DNA of 64,000 bases from Salegentibacter sp. 24 (GCF_004362395.1 NZ_SNWE01000009.1:86340-150339); one strand, 5' to 3'. Counted from the stretch's first letter, positions 18,157-28,562 are shown. Notes: generated by a model from the sequence alone, not told the origin. A program made the numbers and translations.

Positions 18157-18912
18157 ATGACTATTCCTGAAGGCAAAAAAGTTTATTTTTCCAGCGACAA
18201 TCATCTTGGAGCGCCTACTCAGGAAGACAGCAGGCCTCGGGAAGTAAAATTTGTAAAATGGCTGGATGAAATAAAAGAAGACGCCTCTGCTATTTTCCTT
18301 TTAGGGGATTTATTCGATTTCTGGTTTGAATATAAACACGCTGTTCCAAAAGGTTTTGTAAGAGTTTTAGGAAAATTAGCAGAAATTAAAGATAATGGGA
18401 TCCCTGTTTATTTTTTTGTTGGAAACCACGATTTGTGGATGCACAATTATTTTGAGAAGGAACTCAATATTCCTGTATTTCATAAACCAAAAGAATTCCT
18501 ATTTAACGATAAAACCTTTCTTATAGGTCATGGGGACGGATTAGGTCCAGGAGATCATGGCTATAAACGGATGAAAAAAGTATTTACCAATCCTTTTTCA
18601 AAATGGCTTTACCGTTGGCTGCATCCCGATGTAGGAATTCCATTGGCCCAGTATTTTTCTGTTAAAAACAAGGCGATTTCTGGAGATGAAGAGCAGAAAT
18701 TTTTAGGTGAAGAAAAAGAATGGCTTATTCAGTATTGCCGTCGTAAATTAACAGAAAAGCACTATGATTATTTTCTCTTTGGGCATCGGCATTTACCGTT
18801 GGAAATAGATTTGAACGGCAAATCGACATACATTAATACCGGCGATTGGATCAATTTTTACACCTACGCGGTTTTTGATGGGGAAAAGACAAGTTTAAAA
18901 AAGTTAAAATAA
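18157..18912 (+). CDS. lpxH: UDP-2,3-diacylglucosamine diphosphatase (LpxH-like)
   Basis: This enzyme removes UMP from UDP-2,3-diacylglucosamine to give lipid X, in lipid A synthesis at the inner membrane. In 251 residues it has the full set of calcineurin-type metal motifs in order: SSDNHLG (~12-18), GDLFDFW, GNHDLW, GHGDG and GHRH. The basic, aromatic segment between them (KRMKKVF...LYRWLHPD) is the membrane-associated lid found in LpxH. Length and motifs fit LpxH of Bacteroidota. No other lipid A gene is adjacent. Confidence 0.9.
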   Translation: MTIPEGKKVYFSSDNHLGAPTQEDSRPREVKFVKWLDEIKEDASAIFLLGDLFDFWFEYKHAVPKGFVRVLGKLAEIKDNGIPVYFFVGNHDLWMHNYFEKELNIPVFHKPKEFLFNDKTFLIGHGDGLGPGDHGYKRMKKVFTNPFSKWLYRWLHPDVGIPLAQYFSVKNKAISGDEEQKFLGEEKEWLIQYCRRKLTEKHYDYFLFGHRHLPLEIDLNGKSTYINTGDWINFYTYAVFDGEKTSLKKLK

Positions 18913-19238
18913 TAAAGAAGTACTTTCTGAAATTGGAGCAACAGACTGCAATCTTAAGGAGTTTATTTTAAATTTTCTAAAATTAAGCTTTAATGTTAAA
19001 ATTTGGCCTACTTATAAGTTACAAGTATGCCAATACTTACTTGCAGAGTTCGAACATTACTTTTTAACGCCACTTGGCATAAAAGACTAAATCAAACGTG
19101 TTACTCAGTATTTTTTTGCAACAATAGAGCAAAATTTCATTTCTCCCTTATTGTATAATACATCAAAGTACTTTAAAGCCAACCCTTTGTTTTTAACCTT
19201 TGCCATAATCGGAGTAAACATTTTTTTTACAAAATCGT
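18913..19238. other. Intergenic stretch, no gene seen
   Basis: This 326-base AT-rich spacer lies between lpxH and a convergent small gene. It has a loose inverted repeat (TGCCAA at ~19028 with TTGGCA at ~19074) but no terminator with a T run, RNA gene or usable reading frame that I can support. Confidence 0.4.
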
Positions 19239-19613
19239 TTAATTCTTGCCACATCCGTTTATATAATCCTCCAGTTTCAATTTAAATAAAGTCCCTTCTA
19301 TTAAATCGGAAATTTGTTCTAGTTCCTGAAAGCTCACGGCGAAATCCATTTTTTCAAGTGGAGACCTCAATAAGATATTTCTGCAGGATTTAGATTTCCT
19401 GCAGTTGGTGCAATTATAATATTTAGCAGTTTGGATATTCTTGGAAAAATACTGAATTTCTTCAGGTAAGAGATAAAAACCCATGTCCTTAAACACCATT
19501 TGAATCCTTTTAGAATCAGTATTGGGAATACTATTTTTCCACCGAAATGCAATCCCAAGATTGTTATGATAGACTATTGCAACATCTTCCATTTTAAAAA
19601 ACAGTTTGCCCAA
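19239..19613 (-). CDS. Hypothetical protein with Cys cluster
   Basis: A 124-residue protein that I do not recognise with certainty. It resembles small Bacteroidota proteins of the DUF6686 kind, in which a hydrophobic beta-rich N-terminus (YHNNLGIAFRW) is followed by a segment with several Cys and a helical C-terminus (FQELEQISDLIEG). Here the cysteines form CTNC-x5-C, a possible metal site. An internal ATG (MEDVAIVY) seven codons downstream is an alternative start. The gene reads towards the lpxH spacer and lies 41 bases after the recJ start on the same strand orientation, i.e. downstream of recJ. Confidence 0.6.
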   Translation of the reverse strand: MGKLFFKMEDVAIVYHNNLGIAFRWKNSIPNTDSKRIQMVFKDMGFYLLPEEIQYFSKNIQTAKYYNCTNCRKSKSCRNILLRSPLEKMDFAVSFQELEQISDLIEGTLFKLKLEDYINGCGKN

Positions 19614-19654
19614 ATATAATATTATTATTTAAAATGAATCTAAATAGAGGAAGT

Positions 19655-21349
19655 TTATTCACTAATATCTTTTAATTTTAACTGAATGGAAACATTCCCA
19701 TTCCATTCATTTTCATCTAAAGAATAGACGGCTTTAAAGCATTTACTCTCTTTAATTATTTCGAATTTTTCTCCTAAGCCGAAACCGATCGTATCAAATA
19801 TACCAGACTTTCCTTTTTGGGTAACCTGGCATTTTAAATGGTCTTTTTCGACACCAACGCATTTTCCATAACCGGTATCGGTAAGATATTGGGACATAAA
19901 AACCGGGGTCATATTCCCGGGCCCAAAGGGAGCGAATTGTTTTAAAATCCGGAAAAATTTCGGCGTAATTTCCTCCAGGTCAATTTCGGCATCAACGGAA
20001 ATTTCAGGAATTAGCAGACGTCTATCCATAGTTTCAGAAACCACGGATTCAAACTTAGTTTTAAAATTCTCATATTCCGATACTTTTAATGTAAGCCCCG
20101 CTGCATATTTATGTCCCCCAAACTGCTCAATATGTTCTTTACAGGCCTCCAATGCATTATACACATCGAATCCTTTCACCGAACGTGCGGAAGCGGCAAG
20201 GTCTGCCCCGCTTTTTGTAAAGACAAGAGTTGGGCGGTAATAGGTTTCTATAAGACGAGAAGCGACAATGCCAATTACGCCCTTATGCCAGGTCTCTCGA
20301 TAAACTACCGTGGTATTTTTTTTCTGTTCTTTTAAATCTTCAATTTGTGCGAGAGCTTCAATTGTAATCTCTTTATCGGTAGATCTTCTCTCCTCATTAA
20401 AACTCTCAATTTCAGCAGCCAATTTAATTGCAACAGCCTGGTCTTCCTCGGTAAGTAAATCTACTGCGTGAAGGCCATGTTTCATCCTTCCTGCTGCATT
20501 GATAAGCGGCGCTAGGATAAAAATTAGGTCACTACTAGTGAATTTCTGCTTTTTTACTCTGGATAGAATCGCCTTAAACCCCATTCTTGGAGCTACATTG
20601 ATCACATTTAATCCATGATAGGCCAGAATCCTATTTTCACCAGTCATAGGGACCATATCGGCACCAATTGCCGTGGCTACAAGATCAAGATATGGAAGTA
20701 AAACTTCCGGGGCTCCCCCTCTTTTGGTATTAATTGCTTGTATTAATTTAAACCCGACACCGCAACCACAGAGCTCCTTGTAAGGGTATTCACAATCTTC
20801 ACGCTTGGGATCCAGAACCGCAACGGCTTGTGGAATGGTGATTCCGGGACGGTGATGATCGCAAATTATAAAATCAATGCCTTTTTCAGCCGCATAAATT
20901 ACTTTGTCAATGGCTTTAATTCCGCAATCCAGAGCAATAATCAATGAAATTTCATTATCTGCCGCAAAATCAATTCCCTGGTAAGATACGCCATATCCTT
21001 CAGCATATCTGTCAGGAATGTAAGTTGCTACATTTGGGGTAAGGGTTTTTAGGAAGGAAGACATCAAGGCGACACTTGTGGTTCCATCTACATCATAATC
21101 CCCATAAACCATAATTTTCTCTTCGAAAGCGATCGCTTGTTGAATTCGTTTTACAGCCATCCTCATATCTTTCATTAAATATGGATCATGAAGATCATCC
21201 AAACTGGGTCTAAAAAATTTTTTTGCGGCTTCAAAAGTATCGATACCTCGCTGAATCAAAAGCGTAGCTATAATTGGCGTAACGCCTAATTCCCCGGCAA
21301 GTTTATTCACAACCAAAGAATCAGGTTCAGGTTTTAAAGTCCAGCGCAT
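19655..21349 (-). CDS. recJ: Single-stranded-DNA-specific exonuclease RecJ
   Basis: A 5'-3' single-strand exonuclease of recombination and mismatch repair. In 564 residues (usual length) the DHH-family motifs are clear: DYDVDG (84-89), the DHH motif in ICDHHRPG (~167), a DLVATAIGADMVP segment (~224), and the DHHA1 motif GGHKYAAGLTL (~420), followed by an OB-like C-terminal domain. It is cytoplasmic. Together with the AddAB-type complex encoded at 3.5-12.3 kb it would supply end processing for RecA. Confidence 0.95.
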   Translation of the reverse strand: MRWTLKPEPDSLVVNKLAGELGVTPIIATLLIQRGIDTFEAAKKFFRPSLDDLHDPYLMKDMRMAVKRIQQAIAFEEKIMVYGDYDVDGTTSVALMSSFLKTLTPNVATYIPDRYAEGYGVSYQGIDFAADNEISLIIALDCGIKAIDKVIYAAEKGIDFIICDHHRPGITIPQAVAVLDPKREDCEYPYKELCGCGVGFKLIQAINTKRGGAPEVLLPYLDLVATAIGADMVPMTGENRILAYHGLNVINVAPRMGFKAILSRVKKQKFTSSDLIFILAPLINAAGRMKHGLHAVDLLTEEDQAVAIKLAAEIESFNEERRSTDKEITIEALAQIEDLKEQKKNTTVVYRETWHKGVIGIVASRLIETYYRPTLVFTKSGADLAASARSVKGFDVYNALEACKEHIEQFGGHKYAAGLTLKVSEYENFKTKFESVVSETMDRRLLIPEISVDAEIDLEEITPKFFRILKQFAPFGPGNMTPVFMSQYLTDTGYGKCVGVEKDHLKCQVTQKGKSGIFDTIGFGLGEKFEIIKESKCFKAVYSLDENEWNGNVSIQLKLKDISE

Positions 21350-21535
21350 TTAATTTTTTTTCAAAAATACATATAGTATTCCAATCCCAATAAGAGAGAT
21401 TTGACTAAAACCCACTTCCAAAATAATTCGGGCAATTAATTATATTCCTTAATTTCACACTATAAAATCAGCCTGGTGCTGAACATAAAAAATAAGAAGA
21501 CATTGGCTAAATATTAACCTGGGAAAAATTATAAA

Positions 21536-23167
21536 ATGGTGAAAATTATACAGGGACAGCTCGTAGATATTAAAAATAGAAACATCTTCTCTGCACAGAT
21601 CAGCATCGAACACGGAAAAATAACAAAGATTGAGGAAAAACAGCACGATGTAAAAAACTATCTAATGCCGGGATTCATCGATGCGCATATACATATTGAA
21701 AGTTCTATGCTGGTCCCTTCTGAGTTTGCAAGATTGGCAGTAGTTCACGGGACGGTAGCCACTGTTTCAGATCCTCATGAAATTGCTAATATTCTCGGAA
21801 AAGAAGGGGTTAAGTTTATGATTGAAAATGGAAATAAAAGCCCCCTTAAATTCAATTTTGGTGCGCCCTCCTGTGTTCCCGCAACAAATTTTGAAACCTC
21901 CGGAGCGGTTATTAATTCTGATGATATTAAAGAGCTCCTTGCGTATCCAGAAATTAAATACCTGGCCGAAATGATGAATTACCCCGGGGTGATTTTTAAA
22001 GATGAAGAAGTGACCAAAAAAATCGACTGGGCCAAACATTTTAGTAAACCTATTGATGGACACGCTCCCGGTTTACGTGGGGAAGAAGTAAAAAAATATG
22101 CTAAAGCCGGAATTTCTACAGATCATGAATGCTATACCTATGAAGAATCTGAAGAAAAAATTGGTTTAGGGATGAAAGTCATCATCCGGGAAGGTAGTGC
22201 GGCTAAAAATTTTGAAGCACTTATCGATTTGCTTCCCAAACATCACGAAAATTTAATGTTCTGTTCAGACGATAAGCATCCTGACGATCTAGTTGAAGGA
22301 CACATCAATCAGCTTTGTGCTCGCGCTGTTGCCAAAGGTTTTGATGTTTTCAAAGTTCTGGAAGTGGCATGTATAAATCCTATAAAACATTATCATTTGG
22401 AAGTTGGCCAATTAAAGGTTGGTGATCCTGCCGATTTTATTGTCGTAAAGGATTTAACGCAATTTGATGTGCTACAAACTTATATTGAAGGAGAATTGCT
22501 TGCCCAAAATGGCAAGTCTCTTATACAAGCTTCTGCATTTGAGAAACCAAATAATTTTAATACCTCTATTAAAAAACCAGGAGATTTTAATGTAAAAGCG
22601 AGCGCTAAGAGGGTAAAAGTAATAGAGGCTGTGGATGGAGAACTTTTCACTAACGAACTTCAGCTAAAAGCCTTGGAAAAAAATGGAAATCTCGTTTCCG
22701 ATATCGAAAATGATATTTTAAAAATCACCGTAGTAAACCGGTATGAAGACCAGCCCCCGGCCATGGCTTTTATAAAGAATTTTGGACTAAAAAAAGGAGC
22801 CATAGCTAGCTCTGTAGCGCACGATTCTCATAATATTATCGCTGTTGGAATATCGGATGAAGAAATTTGTAATGCAGTAAACCTCATCATAAAGCATAAA
22901 GGCGGAATATGCAGCGTGAATAAAAATGTTCATAAAGTGCTCCCCCTACCAATTGCAGGAATTATTAGTGAAAAAGATGGTTGGGAAACCGGAAAATTAT
23001 ACCAGGAAATTGATAAAATGGCAAAAGATTTAGGCAGCACTTTAAAAGCTCCGTTTATGACGCTTTCTTTTATGGCGCTCCTGGTAATTCCTGATTTAAA
23101 ACTCTCGGATAAAGGTTTATTCAGTGGAAAAAAATTTGATTTTGTCGATTTGGTAGACCCGAATTAG
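21536..23167 (+). CDS. ade: Adenine deaminase
   Basis: It deaminates adenine to hypoxanthine in purine salvage. It is an amidohydrolase-fold protein of 543 residues with the metal site [13 protein letters not shown] (~46-58), the [15 protein letters not shown] segment, DGHAPGL (~178), STDHE (~200) and DDKHPDDL (~245). The C-terminal Ade domain carries [12 protein letters not shown] (~427). It is cytoplasmic. It is transcribed alone, divergent from recJ. Confidence 0.93.
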   Translation: MVKIIQGQLVDIKNRNIFSAQISIEHGKITKIEEKQHDVKNYLMPGFIDAHIHIESSMLVPSEFARLAVVHGTVATVSDPHEIANILGKEGVKFMIENGNKSPLKFNFGAPSCVPATNFETSGAVINSDDIKELLAYPEIKYLAEMMNYPGVIFKDEEVTKKIDWAKHFSKPIDGHAPGLRGEEVKKYAKAGISTDHECYTYEESEEKIGLGMKVIIREGSAAKNFEALIDLLPKHHENLMFCSDDKHPDDLVEGHINQLCARAVAKGFDVFKVLEVACINPIKHYHLEVGQLKVGDPADFIVVKDLTQFDVLQTYIEGELLAQNGKSLIQASAFEKPNNFNTSIKKPGDFNVKASAKRVKVIEAVDGELFTNELQLKALEKNGNLVSDIENDILKITVVNRYEDQPPAMAFIKNFGLKKGAIASSVAHDSHNIIAVGISDEEICNAVNLIIKHKGGICSVNKNVHKVLPLPIAGIISEKDGWETGKLYQEIDKMAKDLGSTLKAPFMTLSFMALLVIPDLKLSDKGLFSGKKFDFVDLVDPN

Positions 23168-23219
23168 TATTCAGTTTATTCTAGTCTAAACTGATACTTC
23201 AAAAAGAATGATTATCAAT

Positions 23220-23897
23220 TTACTTTGATTTTCCCTCTACTACAATAACAATTTCACCCTTGGGTGGCTTTTGAGTGTAATGCTGAAGTACTTCAGCCAT
23301 AGTTCCCCGACGTGTTTCTTCGTGAAGTTTTGTGATCTCCCTGGAAACTGATACCAGACGGTCTTGGCCAAAATATTCCATGAAATGCTTTAATGTTTTA
23401 AGCAATTTATGCGGTGATTCATAAAAAATCATGGTTCTGGTTTCCTGGGCAAGTAAATTCAATCGAGTTTGCCTGCCTTTTTTTACTGGTAAAAATCCCT
23501 CAAAAATAAACTTATCATTCGGGAATCCACTGTTTACTAAAGCAGGAACAAAAGCTGTAGCTCCCGGTAGGCAATCTACTTCAATGCTTGCCTGCACACA
23601 GGCCCGTGTCAACAAAAAACCTGGATCGGAAATTGCTGGAGTTCCCGCATCACTTATGAGGGCCATATTTTCACCATTTTTAATACGCTCAACAATGCTC
23701 TCTACCGTCTTATGCTCGTTGTGCATATGATGACTTTGCATGGGAGTACTAATTTCATAATGCTTTAGAAGCTTCCCACTGGTTCGAGTGTCTTCGGCAA
23801 GGATAGTATTAACCTCTTTTAGTACTTTTACGGCCCTAAAAGTCATATCCTCTAAATTGCCTATTGGAGTGGGTACCAGGAATAATTTCCCCATCAT
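23220..23897 (-). CDS. rsmI: 16S rRNA (cytidine-1402-2'-O)-methyltransferase
   Basis: RsmI methylates the ribose of C1402 in the decoding centre. The 225-residue protein has the SAM-binding features of the tetrapyrrole methylase superfamily: VPTPIGNLEDMTFRA (~8-22), LAEDTRTSGKLL, and ALISDAGTPAISDPG (~78-92), then PGATAFVPAL. The start is either of two adjacent ATGs. It lies 8 bases downstream of the hypothetical gene at 23906, on the same strand, so the two are probably one operon. Confidence 0.95.
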   Translation of the reverse strand: MMGKLFLVPTPIGNLEDMTFRAVKVLKEVNTILAEDTRTSGKLLKHYEISTPMQSHHMHNEHKTVESIVERIKNGENMALISDAGTPAISDPGFLLTRACVQASIEVDCLPGATAFVPALVNSGFPNDKFIFEGFLPVKKGRQTRLNLLAQETRTMIFYESPHKLLKTLKHFMEYFGQDRLVSVSREITKLHEETRRGTMAEVLQHYTQKPPKGEIVIVVEGKSK

Positions 23898-23905
23898 GAA
23901 TCGAT

Positions 23906-24700
23906 TTAACTATGGAATTTATTTTCTACTTTTTCCATAAATCGTTGTTCATAATCTTCTTTTCCCTCCCAGTGATTATAATCTGGTTTTACTACCAACT
24001 GGATGAACTTTTGAGCTTCATTTAATGAGCTAAAAGTATTTAACTGAGAAAGTACTCGGTTATAATCGGAAGAATTCCCATCAAAAAGATTTTTTATAAA
24101 GGAAAGACGTTCGTTGAGTCCAATATTGATTCCTTTTTTCAACCTGTCGTTTACAGATCTTGGCTTTTGGTCTTTCTGCCGATTATTTAAAGGTTCAAAA
24201 TCAGGAAGATTATCATAGTCGACCCCAATATTGCTAAAATCGTTTTTGGCCGCTTCGTTTTTTGGCTGTTCAGGCTCTTCTTTTACTTCGGGCGCCTGTT
24301 GTTTAACTGGTGGAGCCTGAGGTTTGGGGTTTGCCTGTTCAATAAGTTCGTCTACACGCTCAGATTCTGCAGGCATTTGCGCAACAATATCTTTGATCTT
24401 CTCCGTATTGGGCTCTGTTATGGCGTCAGCATCTTCGCGATATTCGGTACCATCAGGTGCGTATTGGTCACTTTCTTGCCCTACCGGGGCCTTATGCAGG
24501 TTTTTATTTTCAAGCTTTGGAGTCGGTATAACTTCAGGAGCTTCAAATGCTTGTAGGTTTTGCTCGGTAAAATTCAATATAGAAAGTTGCTCATACAAGC
24601 TCGCCGCTTTAATTTTAAGCGCCTTGGTATCCAGTTTATCCTTTTCAGAAATTATTTCTGCGGCAAGTTTTACCAGCTCTTCTTTAAGTTTATTTTTCAT
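23906..24700 (-). CDS. Hypothetical protein with disordered acidic middle
   Basis: A 264-residue protein without a recognised family. The N-terminus (1-50) is a predicted helical segment, residues ~55-160 are low-complexity and rich in Pro, Glu and Gln, and the C-terminus (from ~180: NDRLKKGINIGLNERLSFIKNLF and a tail ending in RFMEKVENKF) looks ordered and helical. This two-ended architecture suggests a flexible tether. It has no signal peptide. It is co-oriented with and directly upstream of rsmI and divergent from tdk, a neighbourhood I associate with flavobacteria. Confidence 0.65.
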   Translation of the reverse strand: MKNKLKEELVKLAAEIISEKDKLDTKALKIKAASLYEQLSILNFTEQNLQAFEAPEVIPTPKLENKNLHKAPVGQESDQYAPDGTEYREDADAITEPNTEKIKDIVAQMPAESERVDELIEQANPKPQAPPVKQQAPEVKEEPEQPKNEAAKNDFSNIGVDYDNLPDFEPLNNRQKDQKPRSVNDRLKKGINIGLNERLSFIKNLFDGNSSDYNRVLSQLNTFSSLNEAQKFIQLVVKPDYNHWEGKEDYEQRFMEKVENKFHS

Positions 24701-24921
24701 TTTTCAGCAATATTTATGAACCCAATTTTTATTTTAAAGCCTCTTTTAATATTTAAATTAAACTCCTACAAAAAAAATGCCTCACTCACTAAATGAGATT
24801 TAAAATATTTTGACCAGTAGGTCGAAAATATTATTTTTTTCGCCATCCTGCTATGTAAATTTGCCTGTAAGTAGTTTAATAACTTTAGCGGTCAGCAACT
24901 GTTAATGGCTTGTATTTTTAA

Positions 24922-24929
24922 TAAATTTG
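24922..24929 (+). promoter_or_regulatory. -7 promoter element ahead of tdk-alr
   Basis: A perfect TAAATTTG lies 52 bases before the tdk ATG. A second perfect copy is at 24856-24863. Neither has a clear -33 TTG at the right distance, so the active one cannot be chosen. Confidence 0.35.
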
Positions 24930-24981
24930 TTCCACCTTTATCAAAAAGAGTAAGTTCCCATTTCGATTTGAAAATTACAAA

Positions 24982-25629
24982 ATGTTTCTCGAAAATACAG
25001 TAAATCACGAAGAGCAATTTGGCTGGATTGAAGTTATTTGCGGCAGTATGTTCTCTGGCAAGACTGAGGAGCTAATACGTCGCTTAAAAAGAGCTCAATT
25101 CGCCAAACAGACGGTAGAAATTTTTAAACCTGCCATAGACACTCGTTATGACAAGGAAATGGTGGTCTCCCATGATTCGAATGAAATTAGGTCGACACCA
25201 GTACCATCGGCTTCGAATATTAGGATTCTCGCCGACGGTTGCGATGTAGTGGGAATTGACGAAGCCCAGTTTTTTGATGATGAAATTGTTACCGTATGTA
25301 ACGATTTGGCTAACCGTGGAGTTCGGGTAATTGTTGCCGGCCTTGATATGGATTTCAAAGGTAACCCATTTGGTCCGATGCCGTACCTTATGGCTACTGC
25401 TGAGTATGTAACTAAGGTTCATGCGGTTTGTACGCGCACAGGCAATCTGGCTCAGTTTAGCTACCGGAAAGCCATTAACGACGATCTTGTTTTTCTAGGC
25501 GAGAATGAAGAATATGAACCGCTAAGCCGTGGTGCCTATTACAAGGCAATGCTTAGAGAAAGAGTTAAGAAATTAGACGTGAATGATGCAGAAGAACTCC
25601 ACCCAAATTTAAAGAAAAAGAATGCCTAA
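24982..25629 (+). CDS. tdk: Thymidine kinase (TK1 type)
   Basis: It phosphorylates thymidine with ATP in nucleotide salvage. The 215-residue protein has the P-loop GSMFSGKT (19-26), the Walker B-like DEAQFF (~95) and the lasso region. The zinc ribbon of TK1 enzymes normally has two Cys pairs. Here the first pair is reduced to one Cys (VCTRTGN, Thr in place of the second Cys) and the second pair is absent (EPLSRGAYY), so the zinc site is lost, as I recall for Bacteroidota enzymes. It overlaps alr by 8 bases. Confidence 0.93.
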   Translation: MFLENTVNHEEQFGWIEVICGSMFSGKTEELIRRLKRAQFAKQTVEIFKPAIDTRYDKEMVVSHDSNEIRSTPVPSASNIRILADGCDVVGIDEAQFFDDEIVTVCNDLANRGVRVIVAGLDMDFKGNPFGPMPYLMATAEYVTKVHAVCTRTGNLAQFSYRKAINDDLVFLGENEEYEPLSRGAYYKAMLRERVKKLDVNDAEELHPNLKKKNA

Positions 25630-26728
25630 AGCAGAAGAAACCGTTCTGGAAATAGATCTAAACGCACTTGTCCATAATTTTAAAACTTTAAAATCGCAGT
25701 TATCACCCGGGGTTAAATTTATGTCGGTTATAAAAGCTTATGCATATGGGAATGATTCTGTAGCAATAGCCAAAAAACTGGATGAACTGGGTACCGATTA
25801 TTTCGCTGTTGCTTATACTGAAGAAGGTATTAGACTGCGTAAGGCAGGGATTAGCAAACCTATTTTAATATTACATCCTCAGCCAATAAATTATGCTGCG
25901 ATTATAGAAAATTGCCTAGAACCTAATTTGTATAGTCCTAGAACGCTACAGCTTTTTATAGAAGCCGCTGAAAAACGAGATCAGAAAGATTATCCTATTC
26001 ATTTAAAATTCAATACGGGAATGAATCGTCTTGGGTTTACCCAAGAAAATTCTCATCATATTCCTGAGAAATTAGAAAATACAAAATCGGTAAAAGTAGC
26101 CTCAGTCTTTTCACATTTAGCAGCCAGTGAGGATTGGAAGGAAAGGGAATTTACCTTATCCCAAATTTATATATTCAAGGATTTAGTTGGCAAACTATTG
26201 GATCAAGTAGGATATGAACCACTTTTACATCTCTGTAATACTTCGGCTATCTTCAATTATCCTTCAGCAACTTTTTCTATGGTAAGAAGTGGCCTGGGCC
26301 TTTATGGTTTCGCTAACGATGCTATTTTGGACAAAAAATTAAAACCGGTTGGCACCCTTAAAACACTGATTTCTCAAATTCAGAATTTAAAACAAGGAGA
26401 TACGGTTGGTTACGGCCGTGCTTTTATAGCTGAAGAACCTACCAGAATTGCGACACTTCCTATAGGCCACGCTGATGGTATTAAACGAATTTATGGTCAC
26501 GGAAAAGCCGGTGTTTTTGTAAATGGTTTATTTGCACCGATAGTGGGAAATGTTTGTATGGACATTATTATGATAGACGTCACTAAAATTGAATGTAAAG
26601 AGGGGGATGAAGTAATTATTTTTGGAGGTCCCCAACACGTAACAAAACTTGCCGCTGATGGAGGGACAGTTTCCTATGAACTTATTACCGGGGTTTCCCA
26701 AAGGGTAAAACGTGTAATTATCCAGTGA
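25622..26728 (+). CDS. alr: Alanine racemase
   Basis: A PLP enzyme that makes D-alanine for peptidoglycan. In 368 residues the PLP lysine is Lys38 in [10 protein letters not shown], the substrate-binding segment is MNRLGF (~140), and the catalytic Tyr is in VGYGRAF (~264), followed by [11 protein letters not shown] (~304). It is cytoplasmic. Its ATG lies inside the last codons of tdk (8-base overlap), so the two genes are translated from one transcript. Confidence 0.95.
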   Translation: MPKAEETVLEIDLNALVHNFKTLKSQLSPGVKFMSVIKAYAYGNDSVAIAKKLDELGTDYFAVAYTEEGIRLRKAGISKPILILHPQPINYAAIIENCLEPNLYSPRTLQLFIEAAEKRDQKDYPIHLKFNTGMNRLGFTQENSHHIPEKLENTKSVKVASVFSHLAASEDWKEREFTLSQIYIFKDLVGKLLDQVGYEPLLHLCNTSAIFNYPSATFSMVRSGLGLYGFANDAILDKKLKPVGTLKTLISQIQNLKQGDTVGYGRAFIAEEPTRIATLPIGHADGIKRIYGHGKAGVFVNGLFAPIVGNVCMDIIMIDVTKIECKEGDEVIIFGGPQHVTKLAADGGTVSYELITGVSQRVKRVIIQ

Positions 26729-26803
26729 TTTTATTTTGCTGTAAAATTCGTTTTTAAATTTTGTGTAAATTAGTCTGGTTCTAATTAATCAACCCAATTT
26801 ATC

Positions 26804-27238
26804 ATGAGTTTTATCAAAGATTTCAAAGCTTTCTTACTTAAAGGCGACATCATAGCACTGGCTACAGCAGTAGTGATTGGTGCTGCTTTTAATAAGATTA
26901 TTGCCTCTGTAGTTGCAGATGTAATAATGCCTATTATTGGTCTAATTACCGGGGGTACCGCTTTTACCAAAAAATTTATTTCTTTAGATGGCGTTTCTTA
27001 CGATACCCTTGAAGCCGCTAGAGAAGCAGAAGCGGCAGTAATTACCTACGGAAATTTATTAGACACTATTATTAATTTTATAATCGTCGGCTTTTTCATA
27101 TTTTTGATATTGAGGGCATACGAAAAGACGAAAAAAGAAAAAGAAGCACCAAAATTGGTGGAACCAAAAGGTCCAAGCCAGGAAGAATTGCTTACTCAAA
27201 TTAGAGATGAGCTGAAAAAACAGCGCAATACGCCGTAA
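26804..27238 (+). CDS. mscL: Large-conductance mechanosensitive channel MscL
   Basis: An inner-membrane emergency valve that opens under osmotic downshock. The 144-residue protein has the amphipathic N-terminal helix ([13 protein letters not shown]), TM1 with the conserved pore segment ([24 protein letters not shown], about 20-43), a periplasmic loop, TM2 ([20 protein letters not shown]) and the basic C-terminal helix bundle ending in [15 protein letters not shown]. Length is normal for the family. It has its own terminator. Confidence 0.96.
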   Translation: MSFIKDFKAFLLKGDIIALATAVVIGAAFNKIIASVVADVIMPIIGLITGGTAFTKKFISLDGVSYDTLEAAREAEAAVITYGNLLDTIINFIIVGFFIFLILRAYEKTKKEKEAPKLVEPKGPSQEELLTQIRDELKKQRNTP

Positions 27239-27301
27239 AATCATTAAAATTAAGAGCACCGCTATACTGCTCATTTATTGAATAAATCGCAATTAAACCA
27301 A

Positions 27302-27332
27302 ACCCCACAGTTTCCTGTGGGGTCTTTTTTTA
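27302..27332 (+). terminator. Terminator of mscL
   Basis: A perfect 9 bp stem (accccacag / ctgtggggt) with a four-base loop and eight Ts. It is the strongest terminator in the left half of the window. Confidence 0.93.
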
Positions 27333-27413
27333 ACGAAAAACACCAATTAGTTTAAAAACAATAATTCTTTAGAATTTTAAGTCCTGAAAGTGGGCTAGTT
27401 AAGTTCAGGTCAA

Positions 27414-27421
27414 TAAATTTG
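27414..27421 (+). promoter_or_regulatory. -7 promoter element ahead of asd
   Basis: A perfect TAAATTTG. A start near 27428 would give a leader of about 80 nt that includes a weak inverted repeat (atttcca...tggaaat). No known riboswitch is recognisable in it. Confidence 0.35.
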
Positions 27422-27510
27422 CGGCTGGCTTTTATGAACTTTTAAATTGATTTCCATCATATCGTATGCTAATGCATAACCCAAGTGTGGAAATACTAAA
27501 ATAAATTATT

Positions 27511-28500
27511 ATGAGAATAGCAGTGGTGGGCGCCACCGGAATGGTTGGCCAGGTAATGTTAAAGGTATTGGCAGAAAGAAATTTTCCGGTAACCGAATTA
27601 TATCCCGTGGCTTCAGCAAGGTCAGTGGGGAAAAAGATCAATTTTCAGGGAAAAGACTATAAGGTTATAGGTCTTCAGGAAGCAGTGGATATCAAACCCG
27701 ATATCGCTTTATTTTCAGCCGGAGGAGATACCTCACTAGAATGGGCTCCTAAATTCGCGCAAAACGGTACTACAGTTGTTGATAATTCTTCAGCCTGGAG
27801 AATGGATGAAACTAAAAAATTGGTTATCCCAGAAATAAACGCTTCAGAATTAACTAAAGAAGACAAGATCATCGCCAACCCAAACTGTTCTACAATCCAG
27901 TTATTAATGGCATTAAAACCTCTCCACGATGCTTTCAAAATTAAGCGTGTAATTGTATCTACATACCAGTCAATTACCGGAACTGGAGTAAAAGCAGTGG
28001 AACAATTGGAGAATGAATATAAAGGTGAAAAGGGTGAAATGGCTTATCCTTATCCTATTCATAAGAACGCATTACCGCATTGCGATGTATTTCAGGATAA
28101 CGGCTATACCAAAGAAGAAATGAAACTAACTAAAGAAACCAAGAAAATCCTGGGCGATGATTCAGTTTCAGTAAGTGCTACTGCAATCAGGATTCCGGTT
28201 GTAGGCGGACATTCAGAATCTGTGAATATCGAGTTTGAAAATGAATTTGATGAAGCTGAAGTTAGAAAAATCTTAAGCCAATTTCCAGGAGTGACCGTCC
28301 AGGATAATCCTGAAACCAATACTTATCCTATGCCTATTTATGCTGAAGGAAAGGATGATGTATTTGTAGGAAGAATTCGAAGGGACTATTCTCAACCAAA
28401 GAGTTTAAATATGTGGGTAGTGGCCGATAATCTTAGAAAAGGTGCAGCCACCAATACAGTGCAAATTGCAGAATATCTAATTAAAAATAAATTGGTATAG
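27511..28500 (+). CDS. asd: Aspartate-semialdehyde dehydrogenase
   Basis: It reduces aspartyl phosphate to aspartate semialdehyde with NADPH, on the path to lysine/diaminopimelate, threonine and methionine. The 329-residue protein has the Rossmann start VVGATGMVGQ (4-13), the catalytic Cys in NPNCSTIQ (~129), the GTGVKAVEQL segment and the His of GGHSESV (~232). It is cytoplasmic, a single gene with its own terminator. Confidence 0.96.
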   Translation: MRIAVVGATGMVGQVMLKVLAERNFPVTELYPVASARSVGKKINFQGKDYKVIGLQEAVDIKPDIALFSAGGDTSLEWAPKFAQNGTTVVDNSSAWRMDETKKLVIPEINASELTKEDKIIANPNCSTIQLLMALKPLHDAFKIKRVIVSTYQSITGTGVKAVEQLENEYKGEKGEMAYPYPIHKNALPHCDVFQDNGYTKEEMKLTKETKKILGDDSVSVSATAIRIPVVGGHSESVNIEFENEFDEAEVRKILSQFPGVTVQDNPETNTYPMPIYAEGKDDVFVGRIRRDYSQPKSLNMWVVADNLRKGAATNTVQIAEYLIKNKLV

Positions 28501-28527
28501 TTTTTTTATAAAACAGAGAAATAAACT

Positions 28528-28562
28528 AATGCCCGTAAATTGTAACTTACGGGCATTTTTTA
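28528..28562 (+). terminator. Terminator of asd
   Basis: A perfect 11 bp stem (aatgcccgtaa / ttacgggcatt) with an eight-base loop, followed by Ts. Confidence 0.92.

Noticed and set aside
19020..19085. Inverted repeat TGCCAA...TTGGCA with tRNA-like words in the lpxH spacer
   Set aside because: No cloverleaf can be formed, there is no T run, and arms of six bases over ~45 bases occur by chance.
27445..27505. Inverted repeat in the asd leader (possible lysine riboswitch)
   Set aside because: Only 7 bp of pairing around a ~30-base loop, far too small for the lysine aptamer.
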